NCBI RefSeq assembly: GCF_030211955.1
Contig: NZ_JASODI010000004.1
Span: 1 to 64,000 of the forward strand
Source of the DNA: Corynebacterium frankenforstense
GTDB lineage: Bacteria > Actinomycetota > Actinomycetes > Mycobacteriales > Mycobacteriaceae
DNA length: 64,000 bases
Direction of reading: 5' to 3'
Shown here piece after piece: positions 41,500 to 51,777 of this stretch. The translations under genes and the position numbers were made by a program. Positions within the stretch are counted from its first letter, which is position 1; each line of letters opens with the position of its first letter. Under the pieces are notes generated by a model. The model did no database searches. It had not been told where the DNA came from and saw nothing but the letters and a program-made list of their open reading frames with translations.

Positions 41500-43629
41500 C
41501 TACCTGCCGCCCAGGTTGATGTCGACCGCGCCGGTGGCCGGGTCGTAGGTGATCAGGCCGTTCTGGAAGTCGACCTTCTGCACGTTGCCCTCGGTGCGCT
41601 GCTCACCGGTCGGCAGGCCCAGGGGACCGGAGTCGAAGCCCTGCTTGGCCCAGGCGTCGGCGATGACACCCCACAGCGCGTGGGTGCCGGCCTCCGAGGA
41701 GGAGGTGATGATGCCGTTGTCGAAGAGCGCGTAGCTGGTCTCGCCGCCGGTGGCCGAGGGCGTGGTGGTCACGCCCGAGCGCGCGGAGCCGAGCACCGGG
41801 CCGAAGACGGAGTTGATCTCGCGCCACTTGGCCTCGATCTCGGAGTTGCCGCTGAGGGAGACCATCTTGTCGATGATCGGCGGCACGTCGCGCAGCGTGA
41901 TGTCGTTGAGGACCTTCACGTCGCCCAGCTGGCCGATCTCGGCGCGCACGTTCGGGTTGGCCAGCACGGCTGCGATGCCCAGGGCGGCCAGACCGCCCAC
42001 GGCGGCGACCTGCTCGGCGCGGCTCTCGCTGGACAGACCCTTGAGGATCTCGGTGACCTCGCGGTCACCGCCGGCCAGCGGGCCGCGCTGGCCGCCCGTG
42101 TTCGACGCCTGGTTGTTGGTCGTCGTGGCCGGGGTGCTCGGCTGCGTGGTCGTCGACGTCGTGGTCGTCCCGTTCGACTGCGTCGAGGTCGACGGCGTGG
42201 AGGTCGACTCCGAGGTGCTCGGCGAGGTCGTCGCGGTGGACTGCTCCGAGCCGGTCACCCCGCCCTTGATGGCGTTGTACTGCGCCTTGGCCAGCTGACG
42301 GATGCGGTCCATCTGAGCGTAGCCGGCGTCGCCCGGGCAGGTGGTCCGGCCGACGTCGCGGTGGGCGAAGATGTTCGGCAGCGTGACCTGGGCGCCGTAG
42401 GGGTACTTCGTGTAGCTGGTGCCCTCGGAGTAGTGCGTGGAGCGGCCCATGGGGTCGAAGCCGGCCACGGCGGCGCGCCAGCCGGCCAGCTTGCCGACGG
42501 CCTGGAGGGTCGCCTCCGGCGGCGTGGTCGAGGTGTAGTCGCCGATCATCGAGATGCCCCAGGTGTTCTGGTTGAACCCGCCGGCGTGGGCGCCCTGGAC
42601 GGCCTTGGTCAGTCCGCCGTAGCGGCCCTCGTAGATGGTGCCGTACTTGTCCACCAGCGCGTTGTATCCGATGTCGCACCAGCCCAGGGTGACCGCGTGG
42701 TAGTTGTAGATGCCGCGCACCTGGGCGGCGGCCTGGGCGCGCGAGTAGTTGTTGGAGCCCGCGGTGTGGTGGATGGTCAGCGCGGAGACGTGGTCGTCGA
42801 TCTGCGGGCTCATGCAGCGCTTGCCCTCGTTGGCGCCCCAGCCGGCGCGCGAGACGATGCTCGGCATGCCGTCGGTCTCCGCGGTCGGGGCGATGCCCGC
42901 CTGCGCGTTGCCGTCGATGAAGACGGCCGAGAGGTCCTCGGCGTCGGTGGCCGAGGTGTCCTCGGTCTCGGCGACGGGGCGGATGCTGTCGTAGTTCACC
43001 GGCATCGGCGCCGCGCCGCCGGTGCTGTGGTTGCCCTCGTTGCTTTCCGACGTCGCGTCGTCCGGCGCGGGTGCGGCCGGCTCGGCGTCCTGCGCGGGCG
43101 CGGTCTGCTCCGGCTCAGCGTTCTCCTCACCCTCGGGAGCGGCGTCAGCCGCTCCGTCAGCCGCGCCGCCGAGGAGGTCGACGCCGGCGGTGGAGACCTG
43201 CACCTTGTGGGTCGGCTCGACGTAGATCAGCTCGGTGCCGTGCTTGTCGCCGGCGGTCTCTCCGATCGGCTCGAGGTTGTGCCAGGGGCCCCACTGACCG
43301 TCGACCTCGGCGCGCACGTAGGCGGCGACGTCGCGCGGACCCTCCCAGGTCAGCGCGAACATACTGAATTCCTCGTCGCGGGTGAACTCCTTGACGGTGC
43401 GCTCGCCCTCGCCGCCCTGGGCGGTGATGGCGGCGTCGTCGACGGTGACGTTGTCGCCGTCGGCGAAGGACTCGGAGACGTTGAGCACGTCGACGGGTCC
43501 GGAGCCGTCGGACTGGGTGTTGAGGACCTGGTTGCCGCCGAAGACGGCGGCGGCGAGCAGGGCGGCGGAAGAGACGACCGCGAGTGTCGGGCGGTGCCTC
43601 GTCATGGTGAGTCGGCGACGTTGATGCAC
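41500..43629 (-). CDS. Secreted N-acetylmuramoyl-L-alanine amidase (PGRP type) with LGFP tail
   Basis: 709 residues. Signal-like segment (LAVVSSAALLAAAVFGG) near residues 14-30. A middle region of ~230 residues precedes the Amidase_2/PGRP domain (about 270-440) with zinc ligands in LTIHHTAGSNN, AHAGGFNQNTWGISMIGDY and FAHRDVGRTTCPGD. A Ser/Thr linker (~450-500) leads to a C-terminal LGFP-repeat segment (ALWGVIADAWAKQGF, GPLGLPTGEQ). It cuts the peptide stem from peptidoglycan; LGFP repeats hold proteins to the mycolate envelope. The GTG start at 43629 has AGGAG 5 bases upstream; ATG 43605 lacks a ribosome site. Rv3811-like by position. Confidence 0.9.
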   Translation of the reverse strand: MHQRRRLTMTRHRPTLAVVSSAALLAAAVFGGNQVLNTQSDGSGPVDVLNVSESFADGDNVTVDDAAITAQGGEGERTVKEFTRDEEFSMFALTWEGPRDVAAYVRAEVDGQWGPWHNLEPIGETAGDKHGTELIYVEPTHKVQVSTAGVDLLGGAADGAADAAPEGEENAEPEQTAPAQDAEPAAPAPDDATSESNEGNHSTGGAAPMPVNYDSIRPVAETEDTSATDAEDLSAVFIDGNAQAGIAPTAETDGMPSIVSRAGWGANEGKRCMSPQIDDHVSALTIHHTAGSNNYSRAQAAAQVRGIYNYHAVTLGWCDIGYNALVDKYGTIYEGRYGGLTKAVQGAHAGGFNQNTWGISMIGDYTSTTPPEATLQAVGKLAGWRAAVAGFDPMGRSTHYSEGTSYTKYPYGAQVTLPNIFAHRDVGRTTCPGDAGYAQMDRIRQLAKAQYNAIKGGVTGSEQSTATTSPSTSESTSTPSTSTQSNGTTTTSTTTQPSTPATTTNNQASNTGGQRGPLAGGDREVTEILKGLSSESRAEQVAAVGGLAALGIAAVLANPNVRAEIGQLGDVKVLNDITLRDVPPIIDKMVSLSGNSEIEAKWREINSVFGPVLGSARSGVTTTPSATGGETSYALFDNGIITSSSEAGTHALWGVIADAWAKQGFDSGPLGLPTGEQRTEGNVQKVDFQNGLITYDPATGAVDINLGGR

Positions 43630-43780
43630 GGAAGCTCCTGGTAGAGGGTCGGGTCTGGTGCTCCGGGCCCGCGCGGCGCCGCGGCCCGGTACAGCTGTGA
43701 AAGCTGAGGCTATATGAAACCGCTGACGATAGTAGTTGATAAGAGTGGTAATTGATACTCCTGTGAATGAATTTCCGTGA

Positions 43781-45037
<1,257 letters not shown>

Positions 45038-45102
45038 GGGAGGCCGCCTCCGGCGACCTCCCGGGGGACGGGGCGCCGTCGGCGCTGTCCCGGGGGACAA
45101 GG

Positions 45103-45135
45103 AAGGGGCGTGGGCCGCGGGCCCGCGCCCCTTTC
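45103..45135 (+). terminator. glf terminator
   Basis: AAGGGGCG and GCGCCCCTTT flank a GC-rich inner helix. Confidence 0.8.
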
Positions 45136-45258
45136 GGCGTGTCAGGACGGCGCCGGGGGGCTGTCGGCGACCGCCATCGGGCGAAATCCGGGGTGCGCAG
45201 GGCCTATGTGACGCGAGCCATATGTCGCGGAAACGGGCGAACGCGCCTCGCCAGCGAA

Positions 45259-45450
45259 GTTAACCTTGCGTTAACCTAGCGCCCTGGGCTAAAGTGAACA
45301 CCAGGTTAACGGAGAGGAAACGAAAAGTTCCCACCGGGTGACCGGCCGGGAGCGAAAGTTTTCCGGAGAAGTTCGACGGAAACGCTTGAACGGCTGGACT
45401 TCACCCGCTAGGTTAACGGTAAGTTAACAAAGCAACACCGCAGAATTAAC
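45259..45450. promoter_or_regulatory. Cluster of GTTAAC repeats, two pairs at 11-bp spacing
   Basis: The 438-base gap between glf and the 81-aa gene contains GTTAAC at 45259, 45270, 45305, 45412 and 45423 and ATTAAC at 45445. Two pairs are exactly 11 bp apart and the last site is 22 bp from its neighbour. This looks like direct-repeat binding by an OmpR-family response regulator. The rest of the gap (45136-45258) shows nothing recognisable. Confidence 0.6.
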
Positions 45451-45475
45451 CAAAACGAAAGGAGCGGTGACCAAC

Positions 45476-45721
45476 ATGTCCAACACTCTCATCAACAGCC
45501 TCCGAGAGGACCTGCACGCCCGCTTCGACGACGACCTCGGCGCGCAGCTCGTGGACCGCGTGCTGGATGAAACCGTCGAGGCCAAGAAGGACGCGGTGAC
45601 GATGTTCCGGACCGTGCTCATCGAGCGCGAGGCCGTCGCCCGCCTGGCTGACCGTGCCGGCATGGCCGACGTCCACGTCCTGCACTCCGTCGAGAACGAC
45701 TGCGCGGCCCTCGCGGCCTGA
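45476..45721 (+). CDS. 81-aa helical protein (three-helix-bundle type)
   Basis: Small soluble acidic protein beginning MSNTLINSLREDLHARFDDD and ending VENDCAALAA; predicted all-helical. It resembles the small three-helix-bundle dimerisation proteins or domains found alone or in front of protein-tyrosine-phosphatase/arsenate-reductase domains in actinobacteria (LHARF-like motif, conserved HARFDD/VDRVLDE). The ATG at 45476 has AAAGGAG 11 bases upstream; a GTG at 45467 is too close to that site. It has an unusually long, AT-richer upstream region with GTTAAC repeats and its own terminator, which suggests strong regulation. Function unknown. Confidence 0.75.
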   Translation: MSNTLINSLREDLHARFDDDLGAQLVDRVLDETVEAKKDAVTMFRTVLIEREAVARLADRAGMADVHVLHSVENDCAALAA

Positions 45722-45770
45722 TCCGCAGCACCCCGGCACCCGTCGGACAAGAGTCGAAGCCTTCGACCCC

Positions 45771-45804
45771 GACCCCCGGGCCGCTCACCGCGGCACCGGG
45801 GGTC
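45771..45804 (+). terminator. Terminator after the 81-aa gene
   Basis: GACCCCCGG and CCGGGGGTC form a stem around a 16-base loop. Confidence 0.65.
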
Positions 45805-45931
45805 GCGGCGTGTTTGATGACGGTCCGCGCCGCGCCAACGGCTACCCTTTAACGAGGTACACCGCGCGGAAGGGCCGCCCGTCCCGCCCGCGCCCGCCGA
45901 TCCCCCGACCCGAAAGGCGAGACTGAGCACC

Positions 45932-47950
45932 GTGAGCGAATCCGCGTCCAGCACCCCGCAGCCGGCCGACCGCGCCACCGAGGCCGCGGCCCAGGCCGCC
46001 GGCCGCGCCGTCGAGAAGCTGCAGCGTCTCCTGCTGCCGCGCCTCGGCGAGCCCGGCGACGTGCGCACCCTCTACCTGATGGAGACCGACTCCTCGGGCG
46101 GACGCGTGCGCTTCCCCGACCGCCTCTCCGTGACCGTCCCGGCCGGCGACGAGCTCAGCTTCGAGACCTACTTCAACGCCTTCCCGGCCTCCTACTGGCG
46201 CCGCTACTCCCAGCTCGACAGTGTCATCCTCAAGGTCGAGGTCGCCGGCACCGCGCGCATCGACGTCTACCGCTCGCGTCCCGACGGCGGGCGCATCGCC
46301 GTCGACGCCGCCGTGGTCACCGACGGCACCGCCGCCTTCGAGCTCTCGCTCGCCCCCTTCGAGGACGGCGGCTGGTACTGGTTCGACGTCACCGCCGAGA
46401 CGGAGGTCACCCTCTCCGACGGCGGCTGGTACGCCCCGGCCGCCCCCGGCCCGCAGACCATGCCCGACGGCACCCAGGTCGGCCCCTTCGAGTGCCGCGT
46501 GACCGTCGGCATCCCGACCTTCAACCGCCCGACCGACGCGGTGGCCGCCCTCGAGGCCCTGGCCGCCGACCCCGAGGTCGACGAGATCATCGACGCGGTG
46601 CTCATGCCCGACCAGGGCGACCGCCACCCGGCCGACGAGCCCGGCTACGCCGAGATCACCGCCCGCTTCGGCGAGCGCTTCCACGAGTTCCGCCAGGGCA
46701 ACCTCGGCGGCTCCGGCGGCTACTCGCGCATCATGTTCGAGGCCCTCGGCGGCGTCGACGGTGAGGGCGAGGCTGACCATGGCAGCCCCTACATCCTCTA
46801 CATGGACGACGACATCGCCATCGAGCCGGACTCGATCCTGCGCGCCGTCCAGGTCGCCCGCTACTCCGCGCGCCCGACCATCATCGGCGGGCAGATGCTC
46901 AACCTGCTCAACCGCGCCGAGCTGCGCACCATGGGCGAGGTGGTCAACCGCGGCGACTTCATGTGGGGCCCGGCCCCGCACGTCCACTACGACCACGACT
47001 TCTCGCGCAACCCGATGAACGACCTCGGTGAGCCGGGCGACCGCCCCGAGGTGCCCAACTCGCGCGACCTGCACCGCCGCATCGAGGTCGACTACAACGG
47101 CTGGTGGATGTGCCTGTTCCCGCGCGTCGTCGCGGAGACCACCGGCCAGCCGCTGCCGCTGTTCATCAAGTGGGACGACACCGAGTACTCCCTGCGCGCC
47201 GCCCAGCGCGGCTTCGAGACCGCCACCTGGCCCGGCGTGGCCATCTGGCACATGTCCTGGGCCGACAAGGACGACGCGATCGACTGGCAGGCCTACTTCC
47301 ACCTGCGCAACCGCCTGATCGTCGCCGCCCTGCACCACGACGGTCCTGTCGACGGCATCATCCGCTCGCTGCGCAAGACCACCTTCAAGCACGCGATGTG
47401 CCTGGAGTACTCGACGCTGGCCGTCCAGCTGGAGGCCATGCGCGACTTCCTCGCCGGCCCGGACCGGCTCTTCGACATCCTCGAGTCCTCCCTGCCGCGG
47501 ATCAACAAGATCCGCTCGGAGTACCCGGACGCCCAGAAGCTGCCCGGTGCGGCGGCCCTGCCGCGCGCCACCGGCGCGCCCGGCGTGCCCACGCAGAACA
47601 TCGGCGGGCGCCTGGCCAAGATCAAGAAGATCCCGTGGCTGATCAAGGGCGTGGCCCACTCGCTCAAGCGGGCCGACCCGGCCGCCCACGAGGTGCCCCA
47701 GCTCAACCTCGCCAAGGACGAGGCCCGCTGGTTCTCCCTCTCGCGCATCGACGGCGCCACCGTGACCACCGCCGACGGTAAGAACGTCGTCTTTCGCAAG
47801 CGCGACCGCGACCTGGCCAAGAAGCTGGTCAAGGAGACCTTCGCGCTGCACAAGGAGCTGCGCGAGAACTTCGACCGCCTGCGCGCCGAGTACCGCGCCG
47901 CCGCGCCCGAGCTGACCAGCCGCACCGCCTGGGGGAGGATCTTCCGGTGA
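45932..47950 (+). CDS. glfT2: Galactofuranosyltransferase GlfT2
   Basis: 672-residue GT2-type processive enzyme that polymerises the galactan of arabinogalactan with alternating beta-1,5 and beta-1,6 links on the inner membrane face. An N-terminal beta-barrel domain (~1-185) precedes the GT-A domain: VTVGIPTFNRPTDAVAALEAL, metal motif LYMDDDIAIEPDS, acceptor segment IKWDDTEYSLRAAQRGF and catalytic region around AIWHMSWADKDDAIDW. The C-terminal ~200 residues are helical. GTG start at 45932. Its stop overlaps the next start as GTGA, opening a four-gene coupled chain. Confidence 0.95.
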   Translation: MSESASSTPQPADRATEAAAQAAGRAVEKLQRLLLPRLGEPGDVRTLYLMETDSSGGRVRFPDRLSVTVPAGDELSFETYFNAFPASYWRRYSQLDSVILKVEVAGTARIDVYRSRPDGGRIAVDAAVVTDGTAAFELSLAPFEDGGWYWFDVTAETEVTLSDGGWYAPAAPGPQTMPDGTQVGPFECRVTVGIPTFNRPTDAVAALEALAADPEVDEIIDAVLMPDQGDRHPADEPGYAEITARFGERFHEFRQGNLGGSGGYSRIMFEALGGVDGEGEADHGSPYILYMDDDIAIEPDSILRAVQVARYSARPTIIGGQMLNLLNRAELRTMGEVVNRGDFMWGPAPHVHYDHDFSRNPMNDLGEPGDRPEVPNSRDLHRRIEVDYNGWWMCLFPRVVAETTGQPLPLFIKWDDTEYSLRAAQRGFETATWPGVAIWHMSWADKDDAIDWQAYFHLRNRLIVAALHHDGPVDGIIRSLRKTTFKHAMCLEYSTLAVQLEAMRDFLAGPDRLFDILESSLPRINKIRSEYPDAQKLPGAAALPRATGAPGVPTQNIGGRLAKIKKIPWLIKGVAHSLKRADPAAHEVPQLNLAKDEARWFSLSRIDGATVTTADGKNVVFRKRDRDLAKKLVKETFALHKELRENFDRLRAEYRAAAPELTSRTAWGRIFR

Positions 47951-48495
47951 GCCTGATCGACCTGAAGAAGCTGCGCGCCCGCGAGAGCGACGTCCTGGTC
48001 GCCCTCCAGGGCGCCGTGGCCGACGTCCCCGGTGTGCTGCCCGCCGCCCGCGGGCTCTCCCACTTCGGCGAGCACGCCCTGGGCTGGATGGGGCTGTCCG
48101 CCGCTGGCGCCGCCCTGGACGGGCTGCGCCGCCGCGCCTGGGTGCGCGTCGGGGTCTCGGCCTTCCTCGCGCACGCCGCCAGCGTGGTGCTCAAGCGCGT
48201 CGTGCGCCGGCCGCGTCCGGACGACCCGCGGATTTCCGTTGGCGTGGGCACCCCCTCTAAACTGTCGTTCCCCTCCTCGCACGCCACCTCGACCACCGCG
48301 GCACTCGTCTCCGTGGCCGAGCTGACCGGCAACCGGTTGCCGCTTCTCGGCGTGCCCGTGATGATGGTCTCGCGCATGGTGCTCGGCGTGCACTTCCTCG
48401 TCGACACGGCCGTCGGGGCCGCGATCGGGGCGGCGACCGCCAAGGCGGTCAGCGCCGTCGACGCACAAGCCGACAGGAAGGCACGGACAAGGTGA
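47947..48495 (+). CDS. PAP2-family phosphatase (decaprenylphosphoryl-5-phosphoribose phosphatase candidate)
   Basis: 182-residue membrane phosphatase. PAP2 motifs: KRVVRRPRPDDP, SFPSSHATSTTAAL and SRMVLGVHFLVDTAVG. By position it is the Rv3807c counterpart, proposed to remove the 5-phosphate from decaprenylphosphoryl-5-phosphoribose made by UbiA, a step towards decaprenyl-phospho-arabinose. GTGA overlaps on both sides couple it to glfT2 and ubiA. Confidence 0.92.
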   Translation: MSLIDLKKLRARESDVLVALQGAVADVPGVLPAARGLSHFGEHALGWMGLSAAGAALDGLRRRAWVRVGVSAFLAHAASVVLKRVVRRPRPDDPRISVGVGTPSKLSFPSSHATSTTAALVSVAELTGNRLPLLGVPVMMVSRMVLGVHFLVDTAVGAAIGAATAKAVSAVDAQADRKARTR

Positions 48496-49475
48496 CACAT
48501 CAGCCAGAGCAGCGGATCTTCGACTCCGAGCCCCACACCGAGGGCGTCGACACCAAGAAGAAGCGCCGGCCCCCGCGCAACCTCGCCGAGGGCATGGTCA
48601 AGGCGCTGCGCCCGAAGCAGTGGGTCAAGAACGTCCTCGTCGTCGCCGCCCCCGCGGCCGCCGGCGCGGACGCCCTGACCGACCCGCGCACCATCGCGGA
48701 CGTCGCCCTGGCCTTCGTCGTCTTCTGCCTGGCGGCCTCGTCCATCTACCTGATCAACGACGCCCGCGACGTCGAGGCTGACCGGGCGCACCCGACCAAG
48801 CGCTTCCGCCCGATCGCCGCCGGCGTGCTGCCGGTCGGCTTGGCCTACGCCATGGCCGTCACGCTGATCGTCGGCGCGGTGGGCTTGTCCTTCCTCGCCA
48901 CCGCGGGCGCGCAGCTGGCACTGGTCGTGGCCGTCTACATCGGCCTGCAGCTGGGCTACTGCTTCGGCTGGAAGCACCAGCCCGTCATCGACATCGCACT
49001 GGTCTCCTCCGGGTTCATGCTGCGCGCGATGGCCGGTGGCGTGGCCGCCGGGATCTCGCTGTCGCAGTGGTTCCTGCTGGTCATGGCTTTCGGTTCGCTG
49101 TTCATGGCCTCGGGCAAGCGCTACTCCGAGCTTCTGCTCTCCGAGCACACCGGCGCCAAGATTCGCAAGGCCCTGCAGGGCTACACCCCAACCTACCTGC
49201 GTTTCGTGTGGACGCTGGCCGCCACCGCGGTGGTCATCGCCTACTCGCTGTGGGGCTTCGAGATGGCCGAGCAGGCCTCCGGGGCCGCCGCCATCTGGTA
49301 CCAGGTCTCGATGGTGCCGTTCACCATCGCGATCCTGCGTTACGCCGCGGACGTCGACCGCGGCGACGGCGGCGCGCCCGACGAGCTGGCGCTGACCGAC
49401 CGCGTGCTGCAGATCCTGGCCCTGGCCTGGATCGCGTGCATGGCCGTTGCCGTCTACCTCGTGCCGGCGCTGTGA
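48492..49475 (+). CDS. ubiA: Decaprenyl-phosphate phosphoribosyltransferase
   Basis: 327-residue membrane prenyltransferase of the UbiA fold that joins decaprenyl phosphate and PRPP, the first committed step to the arabinose donor. The aspartate-rich motif YLINDARDVEADRAHPTKRF with RPIAAG is present, and a second polar loop appears around GKRYSELLLSEH. About nine membrane spans. A ~35-residue charged N-terminus precedes the first span. GTG start, overlapping the phosphatase stop. Confidence 0.95.
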   Translation: MTHQPEQRIFDSEPHTEGVDTKKKRRPPRNLAEGMVKALRPKQWVKNVLVVAAPAAAGADALTDPRTIADVALAFVVFCLAASSIYLINDARDVEADRAHPTKRFRPIAAGVLPVGLAYAMAVTLIVGAVGLSFLATAGAQLALVVAVYIGLQLGYCFGWKHQPVIDIALVSSGFMLRAMAGGVAAGISLSQWFLLVMAFGSLFMASGKRYSELLLSEHTGAKIRKALQGYTPTYLRFVWTLAATAVVIAYSLWGFEMAEQASGAAAIWYQVSMVPFTIAILRYAADVDRGDGGAPDELALTDRVLQILALAWIACMAVAVYLVPAL

Positions 49476-51478
49476 CGCACCGCCAGGCCCGGAACACCGC
49501 GGTCTCCCTGACCGCCGCGACGGCGACCGCCTCCGGCGTGCTCGCCGCCGTGCTGATGTTCTGGGGCGGGTACGCCCGGCGCTGGATGAGCGACGACGGC
49601 CTCATCGTCCTGCGCACCGTGCGCAACCTCATGGCCGGCAACGGCCCGGTCTTCAACGCCGGCGAGCGGGTGGAGACCAACACCTCGGCGCTGTGGCAGT
49701 ACCTCATCTGGGCCGGCGCCGAGCTCACCGACTGGCGCCTCGAGCGCGTCGCCACCGTCCTCGCGCTGGCGCTGACGGTCCTCGGCGTCCTCGCCGCCGC
49801 CCTGGGCGCCGCCCGGATGCACCGCGGCCCCGGCACGGGCCGGGTGAACCTCGTGCTTGTGCCCGCGGGTCTGGTGGTCTACCTCGCGCTGCCGCCGGCG
49901 CGTGACTTCGCCACCTCCGGGCTCGAGTGGGGCCTCTCGCTGGCCTGGCTCGGCGTGCTGTGGTGGCTGCTGGCGCGCTGGGCCACCCGCGCGACCGCCT
50001 CGGCGGGCCTGGTCGGGGTCCTCGCCTGCTGGGCGGGGCTGAGCTGGCTGGTGCGCCCCGAGCTCGCCCTCTACGGCGGCGTGGTCGGCCTGATGCTCCT
50101 GGTCACCGCCGGCACCTGGCGCCGCGCGCTGCCCGTGCTGGCCTGCGGGCTGCCGCTGCCGGCGGCCTACCAGATCTTCCGCATGGGCTACTACGGCCTG
50201 CTCACCCCGCACACGGCCGTGGCAAAGAGCGCCTCGGGCTCCGACTGGGCCTCCGGTCTCAACTACGCCCGCGACTTCATCGCCGCCTACCAGACGTGGC
50301 TGCCGACGCTGGTGCTCGTCGCCCTCGGTGCCTGGCTCGCGGTGCGTGCGCGCAGCCGGCGTGAGATTGACGACGCCGCGTCGGTCCCCGTGCGCGGCAT
50401 CCGCGCGGCGTGGGCGCGGCGCGCGGGGGCGCGCCGCCCGGCTGTGGCCGTCGGCGTGGTGCTGGCGTGTGCGGCGCTGCACAGTGTCTACGTGTTGCGC
50501 GTCGGCGGCGACTTCATGCACGGCAGGATGTGGCTGCTGCCGCTCTTCGCCGCGCTGCTGCCCGTGGCCGTCGTGCCCGTCTTCGACCGCGACCGCCCGG
50601 ACCGCACCGGTGCGCTGGTGGCCGGGCTGGCCTGCGCGGCTCTCGCCGTCTGGGCGCTGGTCGTCGTGCTCGTCGGCCACCGCTGGGAGGCCCCGGGCGA
50701 CCACGAGGACCTGGGCATCGTCGACGAGCGCGCCTTTTGGGCCGTCGTCGTCGGCGGCGAGCCGGGCGACCCGCCGCGCAAGGCCGAGGACTTCCTGGCC
50801 ATCGGCTCGCTGCGCAACTTCCCGGAGGCCGTCGAGGAGGCCCGTCGCGACCGGGACGCGCAGGCCATGCAGATCTCGCTGGAGAAGACCACCGGCGGCT
50901 ACTCCTGGATCACCGTCCCGCGCACCGACGGCTCCGACGGCACGCCGGCCGACCTGGCGGGCACCCCGCCCACCGTCTACCTGATCAACCTGGGCATGAC
51001 GAGCATGAACGCGCCGCTGGACGTGCGCGTGCTCGACACGGTGGGCCTGGCCACCCCGCTGGCCGCGCGCCAGCCCGAGATCCCCGACGGGCGCGTCGGC
51101 CACGACAAGAACCTCCCGCTGGAGTGGCAGCTGGCCGAGGGCGCGGCGGACCTGGACCGCCTACCCGAGTTCGTCGACGCCGACGAGATCCGCGCCGCCC
51201 GCGCCGCCCGCGGCGCGCTGCGCGACCCGCGGATCGCCGAGCTGCTGGCCTCCTACCGCGAGCCGATGAGCTGGCAGCGCTTCCGGGCCAACATCCGCTT
51301 TGCGCTCACCGACGGGCGCACGCTGCAGCTCGACTCCGACCCGCGGGCCTACCTCGACGGCTCCGGTTCCGACGCCGACTCCGCTGACGCCGACGCCGCG
51401 GGGGAGCGGCCGCAGGTCGCCTGGCCGGTCGAGGCGCACACCGACGGTGACCCCATGGCCGCGCGCTGGGGGCGCTGA
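49472..51478 (+). CDS. aftB: Terminal beta-1,2-arabinofuranosyltransferase AftB
   Basis: 668-residue GT-C glycosyltransferase that adds terminal beta-1,2-arabinose to arabinan, the site where mycolates attach. About ten spans in the first ~400 residues; the first outer loop holds the GT-C acidic pair in RRWMSDDGLIVLRTVRNL. The C-terminal ~250 residues form an extracellular domain. GTG start overlapping the ubiA stop. Position between ubiA and the mycolyltransferases matches Rv3805c and cg3187. Confidence 0.95.
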   Translation: MTHRQARNTAVSLTAATATASGVLAAVLMFWGGYARRWMSDDGLIVLRTVRNLMAGNGPVFNAGERVETNTSALWQYLIWAGAELTDWRLERVATVLALALTVLGVLAAALGAARMHRGPGTGRVNLVLVPAGLVVYLALPPARDFATSGLEWGLSLAWLGVLWWLLARWATRATASAGLVGVLACWAGLSWLVRPELALYGGVVGLMLLVTAGTWRRALPVLACGLPLPAAYQIFRMGYYGLLTPHTAVAKSASGSDWASGLNYARDFIAAYQTWLPTLVLVALGAWLAVRARSRREIDDAASVPVRGIRAAWARRAGARRPAVAVGVVLACAALHSVYVLRVGGDFMHGRMWLLPLFAALLPVAVVPVFDRDRPDRTGALVAGLACAALAVWALVVVLVGHRWEAPGDHEDLGIVDERAFWAVVVGGEPGDPPRKAEDFLAIGSLRNFPEAVEEARRDRDAQAMQISLEKTTGGYSWITVPRTDGSDGTPADLAGTPPTVYLINLGMTSMNAPLDVRVLDTVGLATPLAARQPEIPDGRVGHDKNLPLEWQLAEGAADLDRLPEFVDADEIRAARAARGALRDPRIAELLASYREPMSWQRFRANIRFALTDGRTLQLDSDPRAYLDGSGSDADSADADAAGERPQVAWPVEAHTDGDPMAARWGR

Positions 51479-51593
51479 AGCGCACCCCGCGCGGCGTCGG
51501 AAAGCGTCATCCGGCGACGGATAAGCGCCTGGTTACGTCACGAAAAGGTCACGGGAAGATAAAATTCAACTTTTCTCGTGCTGGGAGCTGTCC

Positions 51594-51599
51594 TATACT
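51594..51599 (+). promoter_or_regulatory. -10 box for the first mycolyltransferase gene
   Basis: TATACT lies about 180 bases upstream of the start, implying a long leader. That leader holds a run of eight G at 51653-51660. No clear -35. The rest of 51479-51777 contains one dispersed-motif copy (51493) and nothing else recognisable. Confidence 0.5.
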
Positions 51600-51777
51600 G
51601 CCAACCAAACAATCCCCCGGCCGTCGCCGGCTCTCCGGCACGCCCGACTGTCGGGGGGGGCTTCACGCCACGTGTAACACCGCACCGAGTTCCGCCGATG
51701 GAGCGGGGGACGCCCGACACCCGTCGGGTCCCCGCCGCCGACCGAGGGCGGATCGCCGAACCAAGGAGAATCCCAGA

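Noticed and set aside
45136..45475. AT-richer stretch as a mobile-element remnant
   Set aside because: No inverted terminal repeats, target duplications or transposase fragments; the A/T comes from regulatory-looking GTTAAC repeats and a promoter.
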